Assembly (NCBI GenBank): GCA_964608315.1
Contig: CAZSNF010000011.1
Span: 34,236-98,235, forward strand
Origin: VXPQ01 sp964608315
GTDB lineage: Bacteria; Bacteroidota; Rhodothermia; Rhodothermales; VXPQ01
Direction of reading: 5' to 3'
DNA length: 64,000 nt
A program made the position numbers and the translations under genes. Positions 34,968 to 43,682 of this stretch are shown here, in pieces. Each line of letters opens with the position of its first letter. Within the stretch, counting starts at the first letter, position 1. Under the pieces are notes generated by a model that was not told the DNA's origin, did not search any database, and saw only the letters and a list, made by a program, of their open reading frames with translations.

Positions 34968-35230
34968 TTAAGGATACTCTGATTAAATCTACTTCGATCA
35001 GCGCTTCACGTTTCGTGGGCACAGGACACTGTGCCGGCGTCGTTGAAATCAGCGGTAAACGCCGCGGATTCGGGGCATGGCGGACGTGAAGCGCCCTCCG
35101 GGAGGCTGCGAGAGGCGCACTGGCTGTGTCATTCCTCATTATGTGGGGCCTGCCACATTGCTTCGTCATTCCTTGCCAGCGCGCCTCTCGCAGCCTCTGA
35201 ACTTTGCACATTTAATCAGAGTATCCTTAA
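34968..35230. mobile_element. TTAAGG element, full copy next to tonB (263 bp)
   Basis: Ends TTAAGGATACTCTGATTAAA and TTTAATCAGAGTATCCTTAA are perfect inverse copies. The arms are GCGAGAGGCGCACTGGC and GCCAGCGCGCCTCTCGC. On the minus strand the border reads TAGGGCCTGTTAAGG, whose TAG is the tonB stop codon. Confidence 0.9.
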
Positions 35231-35236
35231 CAGGCC

Positions 35237-35914
35237 CTAACTGTCGACGCCGAGCGTAAACGTGATGGTGGTGCGGCTTTCTATCGCCCGACCGTTCTTG
35301 CGGGCGGGGCGGTAGATGTACTGGTTGGCCGCTGCGATTGCGGCTTCTTCCAGCCCGTGCCCGAGCACATCGACGCGCTCCTTGACCTGCCCGTTTTCAT
35401 CAAGCAGGAATCGCTCTGTCACCGTGGCTTCCTCTACGCGCCCCCGGGCGTTCACCAGCACCTGCACCACCAGTTTGGCCCGCACCCGTTTTTGCCTGGC
35501 TTCTTCTGTGTACTCAGGCGTGGCTACGCGCACGATCCGCGGTCCTCTCGTGGCGCCCGCCGTCGCTTCGGTCTGTTCTGCGGAGCGGGTTGCAGGCGCT
35601 TCGACGGGTTCGAGAGAAAGGACGCTGTCCGAAAAATCCAGCTCGTCCTCGGCAAGGTATTCGTCCTCCGGAACCAGCACAGGCACCATCGGGGAGGGTG
35701 GAGCAGGGGCTGCCGCAGCGTGTCGCGTGGGCTGGATTTCCTCAATCGCAATGCGTTCCTGCTCGTTCGCGCGCCAGGTTGCGGACAGTTCGGGGACGGC
35801 CTCATGGATGGGCCAGAAGCGGACGGCGCCGATGAGCAGGGCAAGCGCTGCGGCGAGGCACGCCAGAAAGCGGGTGCGATGGTTCGCGATATGGTGCGGG
35901 TCGGAACGCGGCAT
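35237..35914 (-). CDS. tonB: TonB-family energy transducer
   Basis: The 225-residue product has a short cytoplasmic start, one membrane helix (RFLACLAAALALLIGAVRF, residues about 15-33), a Pro/Ala-rich periplasmic linker and a C-terminal TonB domain (TPEYTEEARQKRVRAKLVVQVLVNARGRVEEA... AAIAAANQYIYRPARKNGRAI). It would couple the proton motive force to TonB-dependent receptors; no receptor or ExbBD gene is in the window. The stop TAG is shared with the extended border of the adjacent element. It is divergent from carA. Confidence 0.88.
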   Translation of the reverse strand: MPRSDPHHIANHRTRFLACLAAALALLIGAVRFWPIHEAVPELSATWRANEQERIAIEEIQPTRHAAAAPAPPSPMVPVLVPEDEYLAEDELDFSDSVLSLEPVEAPATRSAEQTEATAGATRGPRIVRVATPEYTEEARQKRVRAKLVVQVLVNARGRVEEATVTERFLLDENGQVKERVDVLGHGLEEAAIAAANQYIYRPARKNGRAIESRTTITFTLGVDS

Positions 35915-35945
35915 CGACGGGCGCCTGCACAGGTTTTTGCCGACT

Positions 35946-35963
35946 TTATCAGCGTATCCTTGA
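35946..35963. repeat. Relic element end in the tonB-carA divergent gap
   Basis: TTATCAGCGTATCCTTGA matches the outer right end of the element. No other part is present. It lies 31 bases upstream of the tonB start on the other strand. Confidence 0.5.
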
Positions 35964-35985
35964 CTTCAAAAAGGTTGTGAAGATA

Positions 35986-36027
35986 TTGAGACCGGGCGCA
36001 AAGATGCCTAATTTAGGCTAATTTAGC
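35986..36027 (+). promoter_or_regulatory. Putative carA promoter with two phased palindromes
   Basis: TTG at 35986 is followed after 20 bases by TAATTTAG at 36009, close to the Bacteroidota promoter pattern TTG-N17-23-TAnnTTTG. Overlapping it are two palindromes, GCCTAATTTAGGC (36006-36018) and GCTAATTTAGC (36017-36027), whose centres are 10 bases apart, one helical turn. They lie 38 bases before the carA ATG. A repressor operator overlapping the promoter is the likely reading, but the protein is unknown. Confidence 0.45.
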
Positions 36028-36065
36028 AAGAATGCGCTTATGATTCGATTTTGGGGGCACCTCCT

Positions 36066-37208
36066 ATGAAACAAACGTCGATGAATGGTTCTCCGTGCAA
36101 GCTGGCGCTGGCGGACGGAATCGTCGTGAAGGGATACGCCATTGGCCATCAGGGCGAAACGGGCGGCGAGCTCTGCTTTAATACGAGCATGACAGGGTAT
36201 CAGGAGATCATCACGGATCCGTCCTATCACGGGCAGATCATGATGATGACGTACCCGCATATCGGGAACTATGGCGCCATGGATATCGATATGGAGGCGG
36301 TCGCGCCCATGGTGGCGGGCTTCGTGGTGCGTCAGTTCGCCGCGGAGTACTCCAACTTGCAGGCGGACGAATCGCTGGACCGTTTTATGAAGCGGCACGA
36401 GCTGGTGGGCGTCAGCGGCGTGGATACCCGTCGCCTTGTGCGCCATATCCGTACGCAGGGGGTTATGAACGCCGTGATTTCGTCGGTGGACCTGGACGAC
36501 GAACGGCTGGTTGAGAAAGCGCGTAACTGGCCCTCCATGGATGGGCTCGAACTGGCTTCCCGGGTGACGGTGGATGCGGCGGAGGATTGGTGTCCGGGAG
36601 ACGGTCCGCGCATTGCGGTGTTCGACTACGGCGTGAAGCGCAATATCCTTCGGTCGTTTGAGGCGCAGGGTTGCGCCGTGCGTCTTTTCCCCGCTTCTGC
36701 ATCGCTCGAACAGGTGCTTGTCTGGGAGCCGGACGGACTCTTTTTTTCGAATGGTCCAGGCGATCCGCGCGTCATGCCGGATGCGATTGAAACGGTTCGC
36801 GAAGCGTTCCGAACGGACATTCCGCTGTTCGGGATATGTTTGGGACATCAGCTGATGGCGCTGGCTTCCGGGTGCAAGGTGTATAAAATGTTCGTGGGAC
36901 ATCGCGGGGCCAATCAGCCGGTGCAGAACCTGAGCGCCGGCCATGTGGAGGTCACGACGCAAAACCACGGGTTTGCGGTCCGGGAAGAGTCCATCGGGGG
37001 AAAAATCGCCGAGGTGACGCATCGGAATTTGAACGATCAGACGGTAGAGGGGCTGCGTTTCAGAGATCGCGCGGCCTTTTCCGTGCAGTATCATCCGGAG
37101 GCGTCGCCGGGGCCGCACGACAGCCATTACCTGTTTGATCAGTTTTTCAAGGAAGTGGAAGCGTATCGGCGCGCATCGCTACGCAACGAAAAAAAGGTTA
37201 CGGCCTGA
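36066..37208 (+). CDS. carA: Carbamoyl-phosphate synthase small subunit
   Basis: CarA is the glutaminase that supplies ammonia to CarB. The 380-residue product has the N-terminal CarA domain (GETGGELCFNTSMTGYQEIITDPSY) and a class I amidotransferase domain with FGICLGHQLMALA (catalytic Cys) and VQYHPEASPGPHD (catalytic His-x-Glu). ATG 36066 is chosen; TTG 36051 is an in-frame alternative. carB follows after 48 bases. The product supports both arginine and pyrimidine synthesis. Confidence 0.96.
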   Translation: MKQTSMNGSPCKLALADGIVVKGYAIGHQGETGGELCFNTSMTGYQEIITDPSYHGQIMMMTYPHIGNYGAMDIDMEAVAPMVAGFVVRQFAAEYSNLQADESLDRFMKRHELVGVSGVDTRRLVRHIRTQGVMNAVISSVDLDDERLVEKARNWPSMDGLELASRVTVDAAEDWCPGDGPRIAVFDYGVKRNILRSFEAQGCAVRLFPASASLEQVLVWEPDGLFFSNGPGDPRVMPDAIETVREAFRTDIPLFGICLGHQLMALASGCKVYKMFVGHRGANQPVQNLSAGHVEVTTQNHGFAVREESIGGKIAEVTHRNLNDQTVEGLRFRDRAAFSVQYHPEASPGPHDSHYLFDQFFKEVEAYRRASLRNEKKVTA

Positions 37209-37256
37209 GCGCGGCGCGCAGCAGGGTCAAACAAAATCGTTTCATTGGGGGACGTC

Positions 37257-40085
37257 ATGCCCAAACGCGAAGACATTCACCGGATTCTGCTGATTGGAAG
37301 CGGACCTATCGTAATCGGTCAGGCGTGCGAATTCGACTATTCCGGCACGCAGGCGGCGCGCGCGCTCCGCAAGGAGGGGTACGAGGTGGTCCTGATCAAT
37401 TCCAATCCGGCCACCATCATGACCGATCCGCTGACGGCCGACAAGATTTATCTGAAGGATTTGACGCCCGCCTCGATTCGGGAAATCGTCGATGCAGAGA
37501 AGCCGGATGCGGTGCTGCCCACGATGGGCGGACAAACTGCGCTGAATCTTGCCGGCGCGCTTCAGGACGAGGGATTCTGGGAAGCGCATGGCGTGGACGT
37601 AATCGGAGTGGATATCGACGCCATACAGATTACGGAAGACCGGCAGGCGTTTCGCGACCTGATGGAGCGCATCGGGATTGACCAGGCGCGCAGCCGCGTG
37701 GCGAAAAGTTTGCTCGAAGCCAAGGAAATCGCCCAGGAAATCGGAGAGCTTCCCGTGGTGATTCGTCCGTCGTATACGCTGGGCGGATCTGGAGGAGGGA
37801 TCGTATGGACCCATGAAGAATTCGATCGCAAGGTGACGCGTGGGCTGGAAATGTCCCCGGTGCACGAGGTGCTTATCGAGGAGTGCCTGTTCGGCTGGAA
37901 AGAATACGAACTGGAGTTGCTTCGGGACGCCAACGACAATGTCATTATCGTGTGTCCCATCGAGAATGTGGACCCCATGGGCGTACATACCGGCGATTCC
38001 GTAACGGTGGCTCCTGCGCAGACCCTTACCGACAAGCAATATCAGCGGATGCGAGACGCGGCGATTCGCGCCATGCGTTCGATAGGCGCCTTTGCCGGGG
38101 GATGCAATATCCAGTTTGCCTTCGACCCGCCGGGCAGCCGCATGATCGTCATAGAGATCAATCCGCGCGTATCGCGATCGTCCGCGCTGGCTTCGAAAGC
38201 GACGGGATACCCGATTGCGAAGGTGGCTGCGCGGTTGGCGGCAGGGTACACGCTGGACGAGTTGCCGAACGAGGTCACGGGCGACACGAGCGCTTGTTTC
38301 GAGCCGGCCATAGATTATGTAGTGACCAAGATTCCGCGCTTCAACTTCGACAAATTCGAAGGCGTGGACGAAGAATTGACGACCCAGATGAAGGCGGTGG
38401 GCGAAGTCATGGCGATCGGGCGGACCTTTGCGGAGAGCTTGCAAAAAGCCTGGCAAAGCCTGGAGATCGGCTACAACGGCTTGGGCGGCGACCGGGAAGA
38501 CGCCTCTCCTGCGGAAGTGCGCGAGCGTTTGGCCAGGCCGCTGTGGGACCGGACACTCCAGATTCGCAATGCCTTCAAGCTGGGGGCGTCCGTAGACGAG
38601 GTTGCGGACATCTCCAGGGTGGATCCGTGGTTTCTGTATCAGATTCGGGGTATCGTGCAGCTGGAAGAGGCGATCCGGGAGAGAACCTTGCAGGAGATGG
38701 ACGCCGAATTTATCAGACGGGTAAAGCAGTGCGGCTTTTCCGACGTACAGATTGCCTACTTGCTTAACGAGGACGCCGACGAGGCGCAGGTTCGGGAGCG
38801 CCGCAAAGCGCTGGGCGTGATCCCGTCGTTTCAGGTGGTCGATACCTGCGCGGGCGAATTCCCTGCGGAGACCCCCTATTTCTATTCTTCGTACGAAGAA
38901 GGCAACGAAAGCGCGGCGTCCGACCGCAAGAAGGTGATCATTTTAGGGAGCGGGCCGAATCGCATCGGGCAGGGCATTGAATTCGACTATTCCTGCGTAC
39001 ATGGCGTGAACGCGGTGCGGGACAGCGGGTACGAAGCCATTATGATCAACTGCAACCCGGAAACCGTTTCGACGGATTTCGATATTGCGGACAAGTTGTA
39101 TTTCGAGCCGGTGTACTGGGAACGGGTCCTTGATATCGTCGAGCACGAACAGCCAGAGGGGGTTATCGTGCAATTGGGGGGACAGACGGCCTTGAAAATC
39201 GCAGAAAAAATATGCGAGCGCGGCATTCGGATTTTCGGCACGTCGTATGAAATGATGGACCTGGCGGAGAGCCGCGGCAAATTCTCGCATGTGCTCCGGG
39301 AACTGGAAATCCCGTTTCCGCCCTATGGCATGGCGGTGACCGTGCAGGAGGCGGTGGCTACCGCTGAGCGCATCGGGTATCCTATTCTGATTCGGCCGAG
39401 TTACGTGCTGGGCGGGCAAGGGATGCGCATTGCGATCAACAAGGAAGAAGTCCAGCATTACACCAAAAAAATATGGACGCTTTTACCGGAAAATCATGTG
39501 CTGCTTGACCTGTTTCTGGAGAACGCCATCGAAATGGACGTAGATGTCGTGCGAGACGGAGAAGAGGCGTGGATAGCCGGGATCATGCAGCATATCGAGC
39601 CTGCCGGGGTGCATAGCGGCGATTCGACGGCGGTGTTGCCTCCATTTTCCTTGCCGGAGGAAATTTTGCAGACGGTGCGTACGTATGCGCGGGATATTGC
39701 CGACCGGCTGGATATTATCGGGCTTATGAATGTGCAGTTTGCCGTCAAGGACGGGATCGTGTATTGCATCGAGGCCAATCCGAGGGCGTCGCGGACCGTG
39801 CCGTTTGTGGCGAAGGCGACGGGGATTCCCGTGTCTGATATCGCCACCAAAGTGATGCTGGGTCAGAAACTGGCCGATTTTCGGAAGGAGGAGCGGCTTA
39901 CGTCGAATCTGGAAGGATTTGCGATCAAGGAACCCGTATTTTCCTGGGACAAATTCCCCGAAGTGCCGAAAGAACTGGGTCCCGAGATGAAATCTACCGG
40001 CGAAGCCATTGCCTTCGTGGATGCGCTCAGCGACGAGCATTTTCAGCGTCCGTACGAAATGCGCAACCTGTACCTGAGCCGATAG
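37257..40085 (+). CDS. carB: Carbamoyl-phosphate synthase large subunit lacking the MGS regulatory domain
   Basis: CarB makes carbamoyl phosphate from bicarbonate, ammonia and two ATP. The product has both duplicated ATP-grasp halves (ILLIGSGPIVIGQACEFDYSG and VIILGSGPNRIGQGIEFDYS; IRPSYTLGGSGGGIV and IRPSYVLGGQGMRI). It is 942 residues, about 130 short of the E. coli enzyme, and ends soon after LGPEMKSTGEAIAFVDALSDEHF, so the C-terminal allosteric (MGS-like) domain that binds UMP and ornithine is missing. GGGGGA before ATG 37257 fits as a ribosome site. Confidence 0.96.
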   Translation: MPKREDIHRILLIGSGPIVIGQACEFDYSGTQAARALRKEGYEVVLINSNPATIMTDPLTADKIYLKDLTPASIREIVDAEKPDAVLPTMGGQTALNLAGALQDEGFWEAHGVDVIGVDIDAIQITEDRQAFRDLMERIGIDQARSRVAKSLLEAKEIAQEIGELPVVIRPSYTLGGSGGGIVWTHEEFDRKVTRGLEMSPVHEVLIEECLFGWKEYELELLRDANDNVIIVCPIENVDPMGVHTGDSVTVAPAQTLTDKQYQRMRDAAIRAMRSIGAFAGGCNIQFAFDPPGSRMIVIEINPRVSRSSALASKATGYPIAKVAARLAAGYTLDELPNEVTGDTSACFEPAIDYVVTKIPRFNFDKFEGVDEELTTQMKAVGEVMAIGRTFAESLQKAWQSLEIGYNGLGGDREDASPAEVRERLARPLWDRTLQIRNAFKLGASVDEVADISRVDPWFLYQIRGIVQLEEAIRERTLQEMDAEFIRRVKQCGFSDVQIAYLLNEDADEAQVRERRKALGVIPSFQVVDTCAGEFPAETPYFYSSYEEGNESAASDRKKVIILGSGPNRIGQGIEFDYSCVHGVNAVRDSGYEAIMINCNPETVSTDFDIADKLYFEPVYWERVLDIVEHEQPEGVIVQLGGQTALKIAEKICERGIRIFGTSYEMMDLAESRGKFSHVLRELEIPFPPYGMAVTVQEAVATAERIGYPILIRPSYVLGGQGMRIAINKEEVQHYTKKIWTLLPENHVLLDLFLENAIEMDVDVVRDGEEAWIAGIMQHIEPAGVHSGDSTAVLPPFSLPEEILQTVRTYARDIADRLDIIGLMNVQFAVKDGIVYCIEANPRASRTVPFVAKATGIPVSDIATKVMLGQKLADFRKEERLTSNLEGFAIKEPVFSWDKFPEVPKELGPEMKSTGEAIAFVDALSDEHFQRPYEMRNLYLSR

Positions 40086-40095
40086 GGAGGTTTGC

Positions 40096-40767
40096 GTGGT
40101 TGCCCGCGAAGGATACGCTATCGCAGGCGTTGCGCTTGCGCTGTCGGCGGCCCTTGTGGGCGTCGGGCTGTTCGTTCCGGGGCCCTGGAGCGCGTTGCTT
40201 TTTGCGGCGGCGGCAGGCCTTGGCGGCGGTACGCTGCTTTTCTTCCGCGATCCGGTCCGTACGCCTCCGCCGGCTTCCGACCGGATGGTGCTGGCGCCTG
40301 CGGACGGCAAGGTGGTGCTCGTGGAGCATGAAGCATTCGAGCCATCCTATATGGGGAGCGGAGCGCAAAAGGTTTCTATCTTTCTTTCCCTGTTCGACGT
40401 GCATGTGAATCGCATTCCGGCGTCCGGGGCCGTAGAGCATGTGGCGTATATTCCGGGCGCCTGGTTTGCTGCGTGGCGCCCGGAGGCGAGCCAGCGAAAC
40501 GAGCGTTCGGAGATTGGCGTACGGCATCCGTCCGGGGCGCGCGTACTTTTTCGGCAGGTTGCCGGTTGCGTGGCCCGTCGCATTGCGTATCATGTGAAGA
40601 AGGGAGATATGGTCGCCGCGGGACAGCGTTTCGGGATCATAAAATTCGGGTCGAGAATGGATGTTTTCGTGCCGCAGGATGTGATGCTGGACATATCCGT
40701 CGGGGACCGGGTGCGCGCGGGAGAAACGATTCTTGGACATTTTCCGGTTTCGGACCGCGAGCCATGA
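40096..40767 (+). CDS. psd: Phosphatidylserine decarboxylase (short PSD type)
   Basis: Psd forms phosphatidylethanolamine. The 223-residue product has two N-terminal hydrophobic segments, then APADGKVVLVEHEAFE, VSIFLSLFDVHVNRIPASG and IIKFGSRMDVFVP; autocleavage between Gly and Ser of FGS would generate the pyruvoyl group. The FGSR form marks the short, archaetidylserine-decarboxylase-like class. GTG 40096 has a strong AGGGAGG site. The stop overlaps the pssA ATG (ATGA at 40764-40767). Confidence 0.93.
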   Translation: MVAREGYAIAGVALALSAALVGVGLFVPGPWSALLFAAAAGLGGGTLLFFRDPVRTPPPASDRMVLAPADGKVVLVEHEAFEPSYMGSGAQKVSIFLSLFDVHVNRIPASGAVEHVAYIPGAWFAAWRPEASQRNERSEIGVRHPSGARVLFRQVAGCVARRIAYHVKKGDMVAAGQRFGIIKFGSRMDVFVPQDVMLDISVGDRVRAGETILGHFPVSDREP

Positions 40768-41534
40768 CGAACGGCGATTCCGACGAAAGGCGAAAGGGGC
40801 TGCCCCGCGCCGTCGTGCCCTCGTTTTTTACCCTGATGAATCTGTTGTCCGGGTATCTGGCCATCGTGCAAACGATCGAGGGACGATTCGATTACGCCTG
40901 CTGGCTGATCGTTTTGGCCGGGCTGTTCGATGCGTTTGACGGCATGATGGCCCGCCTTACGGGCAGCATGACCCTGTTTGGCGTCGAGCTGGATTCGCTT
41001 TCCGATATGGTGTCGTTCGGCGTGGCGCCATCCGCGCTGATCTATGTATTCGGCTTGCAGGAATATGGCGTCGTAGGGCTGATGGTTTCAGCCTTGCCCA
41101 CCATCTGCGGGGCCGTCCGCCTGGCCCGGTTCAATGTGCGGTTCGATGGCGCGAAGCGGGATTATTTCAGGGGATTGCCTGTGCCCGCCATGGCGGCGGT
41201 TATCGTGGCCTTCATTCTCAATTTCGACGAGGCGGGCTGGTTTCACCGATTCAGTCCAGGCGGACTATCCGTGTTCATTCCCTTGTCTATCGGGCTGTCG
41301 ATGCTGATGATTTCCACGATAAAATTCGACGCGTTGCCCCGGCCCTCCCGTGCGTATATTCGGGATCATCCCCGCAAGGCGGCATTGTACGGCGTCGGGC
41401 TGCTGCTGATTATTTTTTTGCAGCAGATCGGTTTGCTTGCGGCTCTCGCCAGCTACGTGTCGATCAACGTATGTTACGCGGTGTATTCGCTTTTCAATGG
41501 ATTGCCCGCGGAGAAGGGCAAGGGGCGCGCCTGA
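40764..41534 (+). CDS. pssA: CDP-diacylglycerol-serine O-phosphatidyltransferase
   Basis: PssA makes phosphatidylserine, the substrate of the preceding decarboxylase. The 256-residue polytopic membrane protein has the CDP-alcohol phosphotransferase motif across FDAFDGMMARLTGSM and TLFGVELDSLSDMVSFG (D-G-x2-A-R-x8-G-x3-D-x3-D), then several hydrophobic helices. It is translationally coupled to psd. Confidence 0.94.
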   Translation: MTNGDSDERRKGLPRAVVPSFFTLMNLLSGYLAIVQTIEGRFDYACWLIVLAGLFDAFDGMMARLTGSMTLFGVELDSLSDMVSFGVAPSALIYVFGLQEYGVVGLMVSALPTICGAVRLARFNVRFDGAKRDYFRGLPVPAMAAVIVAFILNFDEAGWFHRFSPGGLSVFIPLSIGLSMLMISTIKFDALPRPSRAYIRDHPRKAALYGVGLLLIIFLQQIGLLAALASYVSINVCYAVYSLFNGLPAEKGKGRA

Positions 41535-41592
41535 CAGCGGCGTATGGCGTATCTTGCGAATGTATCTCCTGTATTCATCGTTTCGCAATGCC

Positions 41593-41841
41593 ATGTATAA
41601 AGCCAGCGTCCGCGTTACCTTGCGCCCTTCCATTCTGGATCCTCAGGGAAAAACGACCCATCACGCGCTTGAAAACCTTGGTTTCGATGGGGTGGAGCGC
41701 GTACGTATCGGAAAGTTGGTGGAGATGTGGATCGACGAACGTACGCGGGAAGACGCCGAGCGTACGGCGCAAGCGGCCTGTGAACGGCTCCTGGCCAACC
41801 CGGTGATGGAGGATTTTGAGATTTTTGTGAAAAAAATATAA
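41593..41841 (+). CDS. purS: Phosphoribosylformylglycinamidine synthase subunit PurS
   Basis: PurS is the small dimeric bridge of the three-part FGAM synthase (PurL-PurQ-PurS). The 82-residue product shows KASVRVTLRPSILDPQGKTTHHALENLGFDGVERVRIGKLVEM and the ending LLANPVMEDFEIFVKKI, both typical. purQ and purL are not adjacent. ATG 41593 was chosen; ATG 41560 would add 11 residues. The stop TAA overlaps the start of an element end (TAAAGAATATTCTGATTAAA). Confidence 0.9.
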   Translation: MYKASVRVTLRPSILDPQGKTTHHALENLGFDGVERVRIGKLVEMWIDERTREDAERTAQAACERLLANPVMEDFEIFVKKI

Positions 41842-41908
41842 AGAATATTCTGATTAAATCTGCAAAGTTCAGAGGCTGCGAGGGGCGTTCTGGCAAGGTA
41901 TGGCGAAG
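41839..41908. mobile_element. TTAAGG element, left part only
   Basis: TAAAGAATATTCTGATTAAA, then CTGCAAAGTTCAGAGGCTGC and GAGGGGCGTTCTGGCAAGGT; similarity to the core fades near 41910. The right half and terminal repeat are missing. It lies between purS and the convergent rnhA; the remaining bases to 41967 hold nothing recognised. Confidence 0.7.
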
Positions 41909-41967
41909 CGATGTGGCGGCCCTTGTGAAACACGATATGCAGCAACGGGCCGAGTTCCTGCGGCCTA

Positions 41968-42426
41968 TCAGGCTTCGCTGTCTTGCGGACGTTTGTATTC
42001 CTGCATGGCGGCTACCGCCGCGGCGTCGGCCAGATTATTGAATTCGTTGTCCGCATGTCCCTTGACCTTGATCCATGTTATGCGATGCCGGTCGTTTTCC
42101 ACAAGCAGGGCTTCCCATAAATCCCGGTTTTCGACGGGTTTTTTCCCGGAGGTTTTCCATCCGTTGCGCTGCCAGCCGCGGAGCCAGTTCTGGTTGAAGG
42201 CATTCGCCAGATAGGCGCTGTCCGTATGGAGTCGCACCCGGCAGGGTTTGCGAAGATGTCGAAGCGCCTCGAGCGCCGCCGTAAGTTCCATGCGGTTGTT
42301 GGTGGTCCGCCATGCGCCGCCGCTCAGTTGTTTGCGGTGCGATTCGTGCATAAGCAAGGCCGCCCAGCCGCCAGGGCCGGGGTTTCCGCTGCATGCGCCG
42401 TCCGTATAGATGGTTATGTTTTGCAA
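41968..42426 (-). CDS. rnhA: Ribonuclease HI
   Basis: RNase HI degrades the RNA strand of RNA-DNA hybrids. The 152-residue product has all catalytic acids in place: YTDGACSGNPGPGGWA (first Asp), NNRMELTAALEAL (Glu), LHTDSAYLANAFNQNWLRGW (second Asp) and VKGHADNEFNNLADAAA (His and last Asp). Length is normal. It runs opposite to its neighbours, with an element upstream of its start (42439-42573). Confidence 0.96.
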   Translation of the reverse strand: MQNITIYTDGACSGNPGPGGWAALLMHESHRKQLSGGAWRTTNNRMELTAALEALRHLRKPCRVRLHTDSAYLANAFNQNWLRGWQRNGWKTSGKKPVENRDLWEALLVENDRHRITWIKVKGHADNEFNNLADAAAVAAMQEYKRPQDSEA

Positions 42427-42438
42427 AACAAAGTGTCT

Positions 42439-42573
42439 TTAGGGATACTTTGATCAAGTTCGCAATGCACCGAATCTACGGTGTTTTCTGCTGATTTCAG
42501 TGATGTGGCCATGACGCCCTGTATGGGCAAAAGCGACGCGCTGAGCGAAGCGGTTTTGGTCAGAGTATCCCTT
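42439..42573. mobile_element. TTAAGG element, internally deleted copy between rnhA and obg
   Basis: The ends are TTAGGGATACTTTGATCAAG and TTGGTCAGAGTATCCCTT. The inside keeps CTGATTTCAGTGATGTGGCC and GCGACGCGCTGAGCGAAGCG but lacks the hairpin. The sequence accgaatctacggtgttttctg also appears inverted in the copy at 49440-49630, so these two form a further subtype. Confidence 0.6.
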
Positions 42574-42653
42574 GGAGAGGCGGCGACAGAACCGTCGCTG
42601 CATGAATCCGGTACGAAAGCATTGGCGATCAAAGTATACGCATCCGCACCATT

Positions 42654-43682
42654 ATGGATTTTGTCGATTACGTAACGATTACGGTTCGCAGCGGACGCGG
42701 CGGGGCGGGCGCCGTCGCCTTCCGCAGAGAAAAATACGAACCGAACGGCGGTCCGGCGGGCGGAGACGGCGGCCGCGGGGGTTCTGTATTGCTTGAGGGG
42801 GACAGCAATCTGTACACCCTGCTTGATTTGCGCTACAACCGGCACCATTTCGCCGAAAGCGGCGAGGCGGGCGCCGGAAATAACCGAACCGGGCGCTCCG
42901 GTAAGGATATTGTGTTGCGCGTGCCGCTTGGCACCATCGTCAAACAGCGCGACTCCGGGAAAATACTGGGCGAGGTATGCGAAGCAGGCGAGCGGCTGGC
43001 GCTGGCGACAGGCGGGCGCGGCGGCAGGGGCAATGCGTTTTTCCGGTCGCCGACGAACCGGGCGCCCCGGCGCGCCCAGCCGGGCGAAGAGGGCACAGAG
43101 CGGGACCTTGCACTTGAACTCCGCTTGCTGGCCGATGTGGGCGTCGTAGGATTTCCGAATGCAGGCAAGAGCATGCTGGTTTCTGTGTTGTCGGCGGCGA
43201 AGCCGAAAGTGGCGGACTATCCCTTCACGACGCTCGAACCTTCGCTGGGCCTCGTGCGGGTCGAGGATTATCAGTCGTTCGTGATCGCCGATATTCCGGG
43301 CATTATCGAGGGCGCGCATGAAGGCAAGGGGCTGGGTATCCGGTTTTTGCGCCATATTGCGCGCAATGCGGCGCTCCTTTTTCTCATTCCGATCGATTCG
43401 AAGGACCTGCGGGGGGAATATGAGGTCTTGCTGCAGGAACTCGCTGCCTACGACGGCGCGCTGCTTGCCAAGCCCCGCATCGTCGCGCTATCGAAGACCG
43501 ATTTGTTGCCCCCCGAGGAGCGAAATATCGTATCGGATATTGTCGAAGAGGTTTTTCCCGAAGGGGTTGCGCCGCTGCCTGTCAGTTCGGCGGCGGGTTT
43601 CGGCTTGCCTGCGCTGAAACGGCGGCTTTGGGAGGTGGTCATGCAAAGCAGAAGAGGCGAGGCGCTTCATGGCGAGGAATAA
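42654..43682 (+). CDS. obg: Obg GTPase (CgtA)
   Basis: Obg is an essential ribosome-associated GTPase. The 342-residue product has the glycine-rich Obg fold (RSGRGGAGAVAFRREKYEPNGGPAGGDGGRGG) and the G domain: GFPNAGKSMLV (G1), DIPGIIEGAHEGKGLG (G3), SKTD (G4). G1 normally reads NAGKSTL; here Met replaces Thr after the Ser. The C-terminal Obg-specific extension is short or absent. The gene overlaps dprA by 14 bases. Confidence 0.95.
   Translation: MDFVDYVTITVRSGRGGAGAVAFRREKYEPNGGPAGGDGGRGGSVLLEGDSNLYTLLDLRYNRHHFAESGEAGAGNNRTGRSGKDIVLRVPLGTIVKQRDSGKILGEVCEAGERLALATGGRGGRGNAFFRSPTNRAPRRAQPGEEGTERDLALELRLLADVGVVGFPNAGKSMLVSVLSAAKPKVADYPFTTLEPSLGLVRVEDYQSFVIADIPGIIEGAHEGKGLGIRFLRHIARNAALLFLIPIDSKDLRGEYEVLLQELAAYDGALLAKPRIVALSKTDLLPPEERNIVSDIVEEVFPEGVAPLPVSSAAGFGLPALKRRLWEVVMQSRRGEALHGEE

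Noticed and set aside
41437..41592. Longer purS start
   Set aside because: The upstream codons overlap pssA and do not resemble PurS; ATG 41593 matches the family start.
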